Below are positions 32,556 through 43,749 of a stretch of DNA of 64,000 bases, piece by piece; within the stretch, counting starts at the first letter, position 1; each line of letters opens with the position of its first letter. The notes beneath the pieces are model-generated. The model was not told the origin of the DNA. It searched no databases and was given only the letters and a program-made list of their open reading frames with translations. The translations under genes were made by a program, and so were the position numbers. The stretch is from the NCBI GenBank assembly GCA_022578965.1, contig MU400572.1, positions 124,001-188,000 on the forward strand, written 5' to 3'. The stretch is from Xylaria sp. FL1777. Its lineage: Eukaryota; Ascomycota; Sordariomycetes; Xylariales; Xylariaceae.

Positions 32556-34072
32556 ATGTCGTACTATCCTCCGTCAACCGTTATTCCCATTTATTCCGTC
32601 TTTATGGGCGTAGCCGTCACGCTGACAGCTCTCCGGCTATGGGTGCGACTCTCCTTCGCGCGGACGAAGCTAGGAGCGGATGACTACTTGCTGCTCTTCG
32701 GACTCGCGATCGCGATAACATGCAATGGGATCCAGTATTACAATACGCTGAAGGGGACTGGCGGCGAGGCGAGTATGTGCATGCCGGAGTTATTTTCTTC
32801 CCTTTCTAGTAACCTGAGGGCTCCCAAAACATGTCTCGGGAGCATGCATAAGGGGCAATAATATTCACCCAAAAGAGTAATTACTGATTCCAGCGAGCAT
32901 AGTCAAGCCGAATGAGATGACGCGGATGGTCATTATCTCGCACCAGATCGACTGGGCCAGTGAGTAGCTCTCGATGTCGATATGTTGATGCTCCGGCCAG
33001 TACTCTGGCGACTTCCCGAGTATTGCCTAGAGACTATATTTGAAATAGTTGAAACTAATGCCGATGCTTGCAGTGATCGTCATCGAGAAGGCTGCGTTTG
33101 GCGCCATCAAACTGTCGATCCTGTTCTTCTACCGGCGCATCTTCGGCGTCTGGGATAGTTTTCGCCGTCTCAATAACGCCCTGATCTGGACCGTATTCAT
33201 CTGGGCTGTCGTGTTCACGCTCGCCGACGTGCTGATTTGCGGTGCACACCCTGAGCTCATATGGGGCTACGATCAGACAATCGCACTTGACCGGTGCGGG
33301 AACCGCGGCGCGCTATTGCTTGCTTTCTCGGTCACCAGTGTCGCGACGGACTTGCCGGTGTTAGGACTCCCGTTCTTCTATATCAGTCGTCTGCAGATGG
33401 CGGCGAACAAGAAGTGGGCTACGAGTTTCGTGTTCTTCCTCGGGACTGCGTGAGTGTTATCTTGTCTCTTCGCGGTCCCCTCTTCTCCTTACCTGACGTT
33501 TTCGCACTAACTGACTTCCGCGCTGTAGATCCACGGGAGCCAGTATCCTTCGTCTGATCTTCCTAATCGTCTCCTATCCCGTGGGACGTCTAAATTTCGC
33601 CTATATATCACCTCCAGACGACCAGACACCCCTTGTTCTCAAAATTTTCAACCCGACGTTCTGGGCACTGGCTGAGCTATGGCTCGGCGTTTGGGCTGCC
33701 AACCTACCTCCCTGCTCGCCTCTCCTGCGTGCCATAGATTTCCACCCGTATCGTAGACTAACTAGCGCGTATCGACGAATTCGGACACGGGAGTCGTCCA
33801 CGGGGGCGTCGAAGGAGACCAAGACGCCATTTTCAGAGGGAATCGGGGGCTCCGGTGGAAATAGCGGCAATAGCGGCAATAGTAAGAGTAGCGGGGGAGC
33901 ATCAACTCAGGACTCCGTTCCTTTGGTCCCGATATCAGAGCGTGGGAACCGCGAACCAAGAGTGACTTCGGATAATCCGCCTTCGTTGGACCCTCTACAA
34001 TGGACGGGTACAGGCCGACTGTCGGTGCTTGGCCTCTTACCGTCTATAGAGTCCGCGTCTCTACAGCGCTGA
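32556..34072 (+). CDS. Pth11-like / fungal rhodopsin-domain membrane receptor
   Basis: Model: 32556-32772, 32894-32959, 33074-33449, 33529-34072; 400 residues. Introns are 121, 114 and 79 nt with GTATGT, GTGAGT and GTGAGT donors. The N-terminus goes straight into helix 1 (VIPIYSVFMGVAVTLTALRLWVRL) and the ADDYLLLFGL segment that opens the fungal rhodopsin-like domain. Seven helices can be traced up to about residue 280, including AAFGAIKLSILFFYRRIFG, IWTVFIWAVVFTLADVLICG and CGNRGALLLAFSVTSVATDLPVLGLP. These proteins include the Magnaporthe Pth11 class of putative plasma-membrane sensors. The 120-residue tail is cytoplasmic and disordered, with a GNSGNSGNS repeat. No extracellular CFEM domain is present. 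Confidence 0.88.
33860..33885 (+). repeat. 9-bp coding repeat (Gly-Asn-Ser)
   Basis: AATAGCGGC is repeated in tandem and encodes the GNSGNSGNS run in the receptor tail. Confidence 0.8.
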
Positions 34073-34662
34073 CGGGTTGAGAGACAGGTGATGAAATGTT
34101 GATTTAGCGTTAGGATACCCTTTGATTATTTCAGTGCATACTATCAAGTAGTGAAATGGCAGGTACTTACCTACCTACCTACCTAGGTACATATAGGTAC
34201 TTAAGTAAGTACGTATATGAACATTGCATTTAGCTTATAGAGCTCATGGATGAGGAAGGAGGTCCTTCTTATCTTATATATAGAATCACGGACGTCCGTG
34301 CTCCTTCCTACCCCTTCGTATTATGCATCGAAGCGACACCTTACGCAGCAGTGTAGTTCACTTTCAACACGTGCTTGATAAGCCCGCATGGACACACCTC
34401 TCGTCTAGAGACATGGATACCACGTGTATTATAGGAAATTTTGCTCACGGCCCTCGCTTACCAAGAAATCCTGCATCATACGATCATCTGGGACCAAGTC
34501 CAACATCGCAGCAACAACAACGTGATTGGCTCGCTAACGATGGCCGTGAGTGGCGCAGGTCCTTTCGACCGAGATCTCTATAGTATACTATCCTAGATTC
34601 ACCTTGTTTACTTTGACTTCTGTCAGTCGTCGTCGTTCGAGAGACCTTTAGTCAAAGTTATC
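34073..34662. other. Spacer with ACCTACCTAGGTAC cluster
   Basis: At 34,161-34,214 the sequence is almost wholly built of TACCTA, AGGTAC and TTAAGTAAGTA palindromic units. No exon was seen. Confidence 0.6.
34161..34214. repeat. (CTAC)n / AGGTAC palindromic cluster
   Basis: Four CTAC units are followed by CTAGGTAC, ATAGGTAC and TTAAGTAAGTACGTA. It is one of the densest members of the dispersed family. Confidence 0.8.
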
Positions 34663-34928
34663 ATGGATTCAAGCGAGGCATCGACCGATGAAATGTCCCT
34701 AACGGTATTTTACAATCACGTTCTTATAGCATAAGCCTGTAGACGACGTTTTCATGTGCACAGGAGTCCCATCTCAAAATCGAAATAACATCCCGACGAC
34801 TTCATTCTGAACACCAATCTCGGGCGCCTCCAAGCTTGCCGAGCCCTTGTTTCATAGATGCGCAGAGTCAAGACTTATGGGAATCTATAATGAAGAAAGA
34901 CGACTTCATACTTCAGCGCCATCTCTGA
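34663..34928 (+). CDS. Candidate small two-exon gene (tentative)
   Basis: An ATG at 34663 begins 14 codons ending ACG before a GTATTT donor (34705). Acceptor GCACAG at 34763 opens a second exon in phase 0 that runs to TGA 34926-34928, giving 68 residues. The predicted protein is polar, starting MDSSEASTDEM and containing FIDAQSQDLWESIMKK, which looks like real protein sequence rather than noise. The frame then stops while an overlapping frame remains open to 35155, so this may be a 5' fragment of a decayed or misread longer gene. No family was recognised. Confidence 0.25.
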
Positions 34929-35476
34929 AGTTATTTCTCAAGACCTTGCAGAACTTACTAGAGTATAATTTGTTTTTCCGAATACATCAAGCAAATGCTG
35001 GGTATATATTCATGATAACGATGGTTGACCTACGATTTGAATTACCGGATGGCGCCTCACGCAGAAACAGGGTCATGAGAGAACTGGGGGTATATCAATT
35101 AAAGGTTTTATGTAGCAGCAGAGATTGTGAAATACGATCTCCCCATGTCTACTAAGCTTGGGTAGCTGTTGAACAATAGAATAGGAAGACTCCTTGCTCA
35201 TGTCGAGTGGCAACGCTTTCTATAATTAATGTCAACTATCGCTGTATAGCGCACCACACGAGAGCCTACTAGGTAGATTTCCTAATACGCTACTCGAAGA
35301 TATGTGTTGTGACATCACTCCCCCCCTATTTCCGGTTATAATCCTCTTCTCATATAGCCGCAGCTAGATCAAAAGGCCAAACTACCCGTACCTCTATGCC
35401 CCCGTTTACTTCGATTCGAGTTCATGGTTTCACGTTGTACGAGAGCTTTGGCATGGGTGATCTCAACAATGCAGTC
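34929..35476. other. Spacer before the zincin gene 3' end
   Basis: An open frame persists to 35155 on the plus strand but has no recognisable motif. The rest is AT-rich. Confidence 0.45.
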
Positions 35477-38400
35477 TTAACACTCCGTCCAAACATCCCC
35501 ACTTGCAGAATACTGATGTTCGGTAGGGTCATACTCTGGGATCTTGAAACTCCAAGTATCAAGCCAACTCACTGCGCATAAGTCCTCGGACATCCCTTGT
35601 TGCCGTAACTCCGTCCGTTGCTGCCGTATAGCTCTTTCGACTCGAGCAAGCTCATTGAGCCAAGGTCTCGAGACAGGTCTTTGGGTGTCAGTGAAATATT
35701 TGATCAGCTTAGTCACCTGATCTAGGTAATCGAAATGGCTGAACGAGCCGATGGGGATATCTTGTCCATCTCGGTCAAATGGATCGTAAAATCTGCTTTC
35801 GGAAGTAAACTGTACGGGATGCGAGCTGGGGCCGGGGATCTCAGCGCGCCTCCATTGTCTGACTTCTGGGTTTGGGTTCTCCCGGCTGGGGAAGATGGTT
35901 TGAGTTATTGCCACTTGCGGCAGATGATTCGTGTGGGCAGCGCTCCTAAGAGGAATCGATGCCAACATAAGCAACCCTATATAAATGTGTTTAGTAAAGA
36001 ACAAGTACCAGGGAAATGAGGTAAGAGACAAAAACATTCATACCAACGGCATGCCATGGCCAGGTTTTCGCTCTAATATTCAGTTCGTAGATATATTGGG
36101 CTTGTGAGCTGGACCAAGGGACGGTCCCCGTTAGCCAATCTGCCTGCATAACACAAGTGGACAGGTTCCTCTGGTTGGGCCTCTTTTTAAACTCTTTCAC
36201 AAAGTCGATAAACCTTCTCCTCGGTAGTAGTGACCCCCACTTCATTAAGGAGATTAGTATACACAACGTTCCTTGCACGTTGAGAAGGCGGACTAACCGG
36301 TGATGCTAACCACTTTATCGCATAATTAGCAGTTATATTACTTAGGAAATCTCAGAGGTAAATAAAATCATTTGTCCGGTTATACGGTTAACCGGGGAGT
36401 TGATCCTAGGAGACAAATGTAAATTTCTACTCACCTTACTGAGTAGTGGTAGAAACCAGACATCACGGGATTGGAACATGCCTATGACACTCAAAAGTTA
36501 ACTAATCCTCGAATACCTAGTGTTTTCATCTCACCAAGATATGACAAAATATGAAGAAGGCCTCCTGCTTCACATGCGCGGCAGAGCTTAGAATCAATTT
36601 TGACAACCCTGAGGCTTCACTTACGTGCGTGTCTTATTTCCCAATCTCTAAGCATATCTTCAGCTCCTTCACCCAGCAGGCCTTGGTCCCTTTGACGGAT
36701 AAGAACATCGAGTTGTTGTATCACTGGTGGGTGTCTCGGCCTGTAACCGAATAACCCGGCCTGATATGGCTCGTCAGAGCGGAAGTAGTCGATAGAGTGG
36801 AAAAAGTTATCGCTCTTTCGGGGAATCGACTTGTCTTGCCAAAATGCTTGCGACAACATCTTGGATATCCAAAGAGATGGTATCAAGGTAATGCTGTCTG
36901 GGGCCCCGCTTTGCATTTGCGGATGTCCTCCTGCGACGCGGCCTAAGCCGTGCCCTCCATCGGCAAACGCGAATGGCCAAGATCTCTTGTGAGGTGCTAC
37001 GATTTGGTATAATTTTCCAGGAACTAATGAAAAAATCAGCAATCACATCCTCACTGCAGAGAGCCTCGGAGTAGTATGGATAGGCATCTTTATTTTCTTA
37101 CCAGGATTTTCACGACAGGCACCGCCAAATAGACCGGTCTCAACTGTTAACAGGGAAGCGGTTAATAATATTCTCTGAAATAGGGACTATCGTGAGATGA
37201 AACTAGTCATAGATTGTTTCAATAACCTACTTACAGAAATACCCCATTTCCGCTGATCCACCAAAGTCCGGAAACTGCGCAGCGGAACAGAATAGTGTCA
37301 GTTGGTTCCGTTCTTGCTATATTGAGATATTGAATCATAGATCAATATAGTAGTGAACTTACAGGCTCAGTGTGTGTTAATGGATCTTTCCTCCAATCAG
37401 GCTCGTACGGGTTTAGACTGGAGAGATAGGGAACGTCGTCCTCTACTCGTCGAATGTGCATGAGGGCATGCGCTGGAGGATGAAGTCAGTTACATCTATT
37501 TAGACACTTATATGAAGTCTTAACCTGGGATTTAAAGATAGGTGCAATATGGTCCTCGATTCGTCTCGCGGCAACACGAAAAAGTGTTCTCTTACCAAGT
37601 TCATGCAATATCTGCGATGTCATTAGCTAACGTACAACGTTCATAATATGCGAAATACTCTCACCGTTCTCGTTTGGAGAAACGTTGCTGCACAACTCTC
37701 GGCTAAAGTGAATTCTCCCTGCATTAGTCCCCTGAGGTACATGGAGTTCAGAATAATGAGAGCGTTCTGATCCGGAAATGTGACGCCCGTATAGCGACTC
37801 CCATCGCTATCGGTGCCGGCCACCAACGCCCATTGCTGATCCCTAGCCAGATGTTCTATACGTATTGTCCATTGCTCCTCGTCACAGGTATCCAACAACT
37901 GGTCCACGATGAAGGGTTTATTCCCATGGACTGCTTCCCATCTTTGCTTCATGAAGGCACGAGACAAGAGGACTTTGGCGTCGGGGTGGGGTGCCGCACA
38001 GGGGGCAGGCTCTACGTTATAAATATTGAGTTAGTGGTGTTGGTAGGCGGAGAGTCTAGGTCGTTGAAACACGTTTGTAGAACTCATCTCGATGAATTGT
38101 TCTGAGCGGGATCTATGGCTTCTGCTAAAGTTGGGAAGCTCGGAGGAAAATGTTGACCTTGGCTTACGCAATTCTGGGTCATCCCAATAAGCTAATTTCC
38201 CGTATAGTACAGTTTCTAAACTATTAGCACAGTTAGAAGAGCAACGCTGGTCCTACTAATGAATGGGCTTAGCCTGTCTCACGTTGGATGCCTCTCCTTG
38301 ATGAGCGTTTTGAGTATCCGGTCTGCTAATTCTATCGAGACTCTAAGATGCCTCCAGATCTTGGGATCGTCCACAGTCCAGCGATAACCACCGAGTAGGG

Positions 38401-39269
38401 GGTTATCCCCAAGCGAATCCCACCATCTACTCTTTTTGAAGAACGAGAACCACTTGGATTCATCGACCTCTATGCGCTCCGTGAGGTAAATGCCGCGATG
38501 TACGTTGACAACATCTTGCTGAGCCAGTGATCTGATATGCCCCCCTGGTACGTATCCTCGGTGTGAAAACTGAAGGGAGCGAAATTGAGGGCCAAACTGC
38601 CATTGAGGGATGCCGTGGAATATATGTTTACCATTCGTCTCAGAGTAGAAGAATCTATCCATTTCGTCTCCGGACGAGAAGACCCCGTGGCCTTGCACGT
38701 TAATTGGGTCACCATAGTATTTGGGATCTATAGATGGACTACGAGGCATAGAGCGTCAGTAGTTGCCTGCTATGTCTGGCCTACTCTGTTCCTCTAAAGC
38801 CGCTGGTGATGCGAAATGGAAGCGATGGAAATCTTACTCTATAATCTAGGAGTTAACGAATGATGTTCTAATATAATTAATGAGTTACTGGAGAGGTTTT
38901 CAAAGGTCAATGGTGATGGCAATCACTTGATAGTGGGGTCACTAGCAGAACCGGAAAGGCACAAGGTCGACACTTACGATAAGGGGCAAAACTAGAGTGC
39001 TGTACAGGAGGCCTGGTGAAGATGTCATCCGAATGATTCTGAGCGACTCCATAACGCTTGGCCCAGGGCGATAAAGGTCGGCTAGCTTCAGGTTGCTGGC
39101 TGTTAGACGCTGGGGGGGCAGGTGGTACCGTGGGTTGCTGAGGAGCAGGTGGTACTGTAGGTTGCTGAGGAGCAGGTGGTACCGTAGTTTGCTGAGAAAC
39201 AGGCGGTATCGTGGGTTGTGGAGGAGCAGGTGGTATCGTGGGTTGCTGAGGATTAGAACCTGAAGCCAT
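35477..39269 (-). CDS. Multi-exon zincin-like protein with HELAH motif, proline-rich N-terminus
   Basis: Eleven-exon minus-strand model: 39269-38974, 38738-38283, 38220-38073, 38009-37665, 37611-37596, 37472-37363, 37274-37235, 37143-37102, 37023-36625, 36292-36044, 35976-35477; 866 residues if exon 1 is right. Phases agree throughout. Exon 1 encodes PQQPTVPPAP-type repeats. The core begins near DPKYYGDPIN. A 16-nt microexon encodes ILHEL and its splice supplies Ala, building HELAH (323-327 counted from the ATG at 38749), the HExxH signature of zinc metallopeptidases. Context is helical: FTLAESCAATF before, HALMHIRR after. A Glu-rich region downstream (FPDFGGSAEMGYFFETG) may give the third ligand. 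The family is an uncharacterised fungal one. The exon 1 junction is uncertain: a stronger GTAAGT donor four bases upstream shifts the frame, and translation could instead start at 38749 (771 residues). Confidence 0.7.
37596..37611 (-). other. 16-nt microexon carrying the zincin HEL triplet
   Basis: It lies between AG at 37613-37612 and a GTAAGA donor at 37595. It reads ATA TTG CAT GAA CTT G; the next exon begins CG CAT, completing Ala-His. Confidence 0.75.
39090..39255 (-). repeat. Coding minisatellite, PQQPTVPPAP units
   Basis: A roughly 30-bp unit is repeated imperfectly about five times in the first exon of the zincin gene and encodes Pro/Gln/Thr-rich repeats. Confidence 0.8.
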
Positions 39270-40841
39270 TACGGGACAATAGTTCCACTATCTGCTTGAA
39301 TATAAGAATAGCTTGATAGACATTGAATGGCCGGCTATGTATATTTGGGATAACAACACCATGTAATTGGGAAATGCTAATGCTCCTGTACAACTCATCC
39401 CAACGTTAGGCTTTTCTCGTACAACTCATTCGTTGAGACAGTCATCATTTTCGTGAAGTTATAACAAAGCAGTATTGAGCCGCAAACGGAGCCTCTACCT
39501 AGAACCTTCGTCAAGAGCAACAAAGACTTGGCTAAGTATAACTGCTTCTAGAGCCAATTTTGTGCGGCTGAACAAAAGACCATCTAACTATCAGGTATAT
39601 ATGGACTATCATTCATTGAACTTACGCTTTGTCGGCGATTTTAATCGCAACTAGTCACGATGGCGGCCTCAGTCGTCGTGAGGAGGTAAAGCTTCCTATG
39701 TGAAAGTTATGTAAACACTAGAATCTAGAATGAGACTCTGGGAATCCACAACTATGTATCTACGCGCCTGCGACGTTACATGATGATGATGATAGATGAT
39801 ATGGACATGGGTGCAGATCATAGAAGCCAAAAAGAAGCTTATCCCGAGTACACCTAGGTTACACAGCCACATTTGTTGATGTAGCATGCTGGATCTTAAG
39901 TATGATGCTATGATGAATTGCTGTCCAATGAGAATATAATACGGGGGAGATACTTACCGAATGAGGCAGCCCTGGAGGGTCACTACATATAGCTACCTAC
40001 TGTACATAGGTAGGCACTTAAGCAGGTATGATATACAACGAGAGGGGAGGGCGAAACACTAAAAGGGACAACGTATGAAGTAAATGAAGTAATCATAAAG
40101 CACTCCTTATACGAGATAAGATAGATAGACCACTATATCTAACCATATCTGACCATATCTTCTAAGCATGTATAATGAGGCAAGATTTAGCTTGGCGGCT
40201 GAGCATTTTACGGCATCTTTCCAGGCGCCAAGCATGACTCAATAGCACTCAGCCACAACCACGGTGAGATCGGGCGGGTACTGATCGGATTTCCGTCGTC
40301 TGGAGGATACCTATTGTCTGGACCAGTCAGCTAGGTACTATATACAACGCTATGGTGATAGTGTAAGCGCGAAGGGGTTTTTTTTTATTTTAGTCATCAT
40401 ATTTCGGAGCGTACGATTCGAGGAGAGAAGTTGTTTGTCTTATTTTCTTCTGTTTGTTTATTCTTGACTCGCGTGGTCGCGATATATGATAGGCCTGGTA
40501 GGTACATACATGGTATATCGTGGCGGGTATCCAGATCGCAGTGGTATTTCTGTATAGTCAATTGCTATTCGCGGTACCTAAACGGAGGTATTGCACTGTA
40601 GTTAGTCCGTGGCGGATACCTCGAAGTACCCAGTTTGCCGCTTGCCGGGTCTTCCAACCCCTGCCCAACCTTGTCACGTTCGTCATCAGACCAGACTCGG
40701 CACCTAGCATACATAGGTTAGGTAGCGGGGCATTGCTGGTTACCTGGAGTCCGTCTGTCGCAAACATCCTCCTTCAACACAATTCTTCACGGTTGCTCCC
40801 TCTTTGTTTTGGTAACTCTTCGTATTAGCCGGCCACGCAAC
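39270..40841. other. Divergent promoter region between zincin and patatin genes
   Basis: It contains a (TGA)n run at 39,782-39,793, a TAGGTAGGCACTTAAG cluster near 40,005-40,025 and a T-tract near 40,378. No exon is supported. Confidence 0.55.
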
Positions 40842-42875
40842 ATGGATTCCGAGGGACTGTTGAAGAGGAAAGACACCACCAAAGGTCCTCCCTTGAGGAT
40901 ATTGAGTCTAGGTATGTGGATCAAGCACATCGTTTTCATAAACACCAACACCAACACCTGAACACTACATTGTGTCATTCAACTAACGCAAGCGTTCGCG
41001 CGCGCCCCGACATACAGACGGCGGAGGAGTTCGTGGTTATTCAATGATTATCATCCTGCAAGAGTTGATGCATCGGACATACGTCGAAATCGAGGGGAAA
41101 GCCCCGCGTCGCGACCAGATTCCCAAGCCATGCGACCACTTCGATTTGATCGTCGGTACCGGCACCGGCGGCCTGATCGCCATCATGCTAGGCCGCTTGC
41201 GTCTCGACCTGGAGCAGTGCAAGGAGTTATACGTGGAAATGACGCGCATGGTGTTCGAGACGGACAAGACAATTGCTGGCATCCCCTACCGCTCGACGTT
41301 GTTCAAGGCCTCGATGCTCGAGCACGCCATCAAGGAGGCCGTAAGGATGCATACAGTCTCGGATAACGAGGGTAACGATGGTATTGGCTCAGCCCCTGTT
41401 AATCCACTATCCGCCGCCTCTCGATCGAGCGCTGTCCCTAGGCGACACCAGAGCAACGCCAGCACCGTCAGTTTCAGCGCCAGAAGTCCAACGACCCAAG
41501 GACGGTCTGTATTCCGGGGCGGTTCGGGGAACCCAGAAGCCAAATTATATGACTCTAGAGAGAATAGGACCAAAACGTAAGTTATCCCTAAACGTCAAAT
41601 ATCGCGTCTTGCTGATATGATCGCAGCGCCGTCACGGCTATATATAAAGGTACAAGTAGAGGAGGAGAACCTGCAATTCTACGCTCATACGATTCAAGAA
41701 AAGAGCCGGCGCCTGAATATAACTGCAAGATCTGGGAAGCCGGCAGAGCCACCTCGGCCATCGGACTGGCCTTCAAGCCTATAAAAATAGGGCAGTCGCT
41801 GTTCCACGACGACGGCGCTGGAACTTTTAATCCGTCTCCATACGCCCTAGACGAAGCTACAGTTAATGAGTGGCCCGGGCGTGAAGTTGGCGTATTCGTC
41901 AGCGTGGGAACTGGGAAGCGCCCAAAGAGCACGGATCAGAACCAACATGTCTGGTACGAAGGCTTCATGGGAGACTTTGCCGACGCTAGGAGGAAATTAA
42001 TTTCTAAGATTGAGGGTTGCGAAGTAATCCATGAGCGTATGAAAAAGGATCTCTTAATGAAGAGGGGTGTCAACATCGAAAACTACTATCGCTTCAATGT
42101 CGAGGTGGGTGTTGGTGAGTTCGCCATGAACGAGTGGCATCGGCTGGGCGAGATCAGTACCGGCACGAGGAGATACCTAGGCAGAGACGCCGAACAGAGG
42201 ATGGTCCAAGGATCTTCAACGAAGCTGGCCAAGATTCATCGAGCCAAACAACGTTTCGAGAGGCTTGGAAGTGCGCCTGACATTATAGCGACTCCTGCCT
42301 CTGCCATGGGATCAATCGATGCTCCATTGGCAGTTGAACTTCCAGGTGATATGCCATTAAATTTTCCACCTCGCAACACACGTCCAGCAAGTCGGCAGTC
42401 CTACGATTCCGGTACCGACCACCTTCCTTTACCCAATACCCCTTCACCGCGGAGCTCAGGGGAACGTACCAGCCCATCTAACAAACGCTCATCACCTCCT
42501 CAAGCAGCCATGCGTTTTCAAAATGCGCCTTCGTCTCCGATATCTTTGGCAGCCACCATGAACCCTTCGTCGGACGAGGATCCAGATCGGCTTGTGGTCA
42601 ATGCGCCAACACCAACACAATACCGTCACGCCTCTGGAGCAGATAAAATCGCCATCACCAGCTCCGATGAATATTCACGCAGACAACCTGTTCTGCAACA
42701 CCAACCTCACCGCATCGAGCCACCTCCGCTACCGCCCAAGACACCTCTGCCTGATACTTCAGGGGTTAATAACCGACGTGTGTCAGGCCAGGCGCCGCCA
42801 CCTTATCCCATAGACGATGTTGGACCGCCGCCTACTGTTAATATGGCGAGAAAACCGAACTTCAGGGGCCGATGA
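40842..42875 (+). CDS. Patatin-like phospholipase-fold protein lacking the nucleophile serine
   Basis: Model: 40842-40911, 41018-41576, 41627-42875; 625 residues, introns 106 and 50 nt. The oxyanion-loop motif DGGGVRG (24-30) is split by intron 1. The following HFDLIVGTGTGGLIAIMLGRLRL corresponds to the GxSxG elbow of patatins, but residue 72 is Gly (codon GGC), so GTSTG has become GTGTG. The second catalytic residue, Asp in the DGA motif (about 272), is present in FHDDGAGTFNPSPYALDEA. Patatins are acyl hydrolases of membrane lipids; without Ser this copy may be a pseudoenzyme, although I recall GTGTGG variants in other fungal patatin-like proteins. The C-terminal 250 residues are proline- and serine-rich and disordered. 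No signal peptide or ankyrin/NACHT domain is visible. Confidence 0.85.
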
Positions 42876-43749
42876 AGCGCTCACGACGTCACTGCTAACG
42901 TTTCTCATCCAAGCCTACGACATCTTGCTTTTCGAAATCTGGCATAGACTGGGAAACGGATTCTAGGCGTTTCAAGAGACAGGAACGCTGTTACTGACAT
43001 GTACGAATTGGTTTTCACGACTCGAAATACTACGGACACGATCAACGAGAGACAGCTGGTGTACTATAATGGACTTAATGAAATCAGGCTCCAGCTTTGG
43101 CGTCTCAATATTCTTGTTATCGATACCCCTTCCTTTCTAAATATACGACTTTATGACTTAATGCTACTCGATTTGAACGTGAATTGTTGTTGGATGGCTT
43201 TGGTTTTTCGGGCATGGGCATCACCCTAAACCTAACACGGCAATCCCCCCACCGGTCCTGCTAACTACTCTACACCTGTTATTGTAGCTGCATACTAACT
43301 AGTCCTATTTTAATGCACAATGTGGAGGAACTTGGGGTATTAACAAAAGATAATCCGTCAACTTTTTAAAACCAACAGGCATTACATAGCATACCGTTGT
43401 TTTTGTTAGTGTTTACAGAGTGTCTACGCAGTAAAGCTATCCCATTTTGCATGGGAAATGGGGCTATATATAGAGATAGGTACTTGGTGGACTATAATAA
43501 AATGGGGTTAAGGTGATGCCCCGATATCAAATAGTGATGCCCGAAAAACCGAGGCCCTTTATATCCTATTTGAGCCGGTGGGGCATCAATTGGTAATACT
43601 AATACCCTGAGTCATCCTCGAAACCAACCTGCAAAGCCTACCTACTGGGTGTCGACATTGGTCTTCAATTGGGATCACAGACATACGACTACGTCAAGCT
43701 TCATTTTGTTCTATCAGACTTAGGATCTCAGATCTCACCAAAAAACACG
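42876..43749. other. Spacer between patatin-like and NmrA-like genes
   Basis: It is AT-rich, with no exon or clear repeat recognised. Confidence 0.55.

Noticed and set aside
41044..41620. Treating the patatin-like gene as an active phospholipase
   Set aside because: The serine of GxSxG is replaced by Gly in the given sequence, so activity cannot be assumed.
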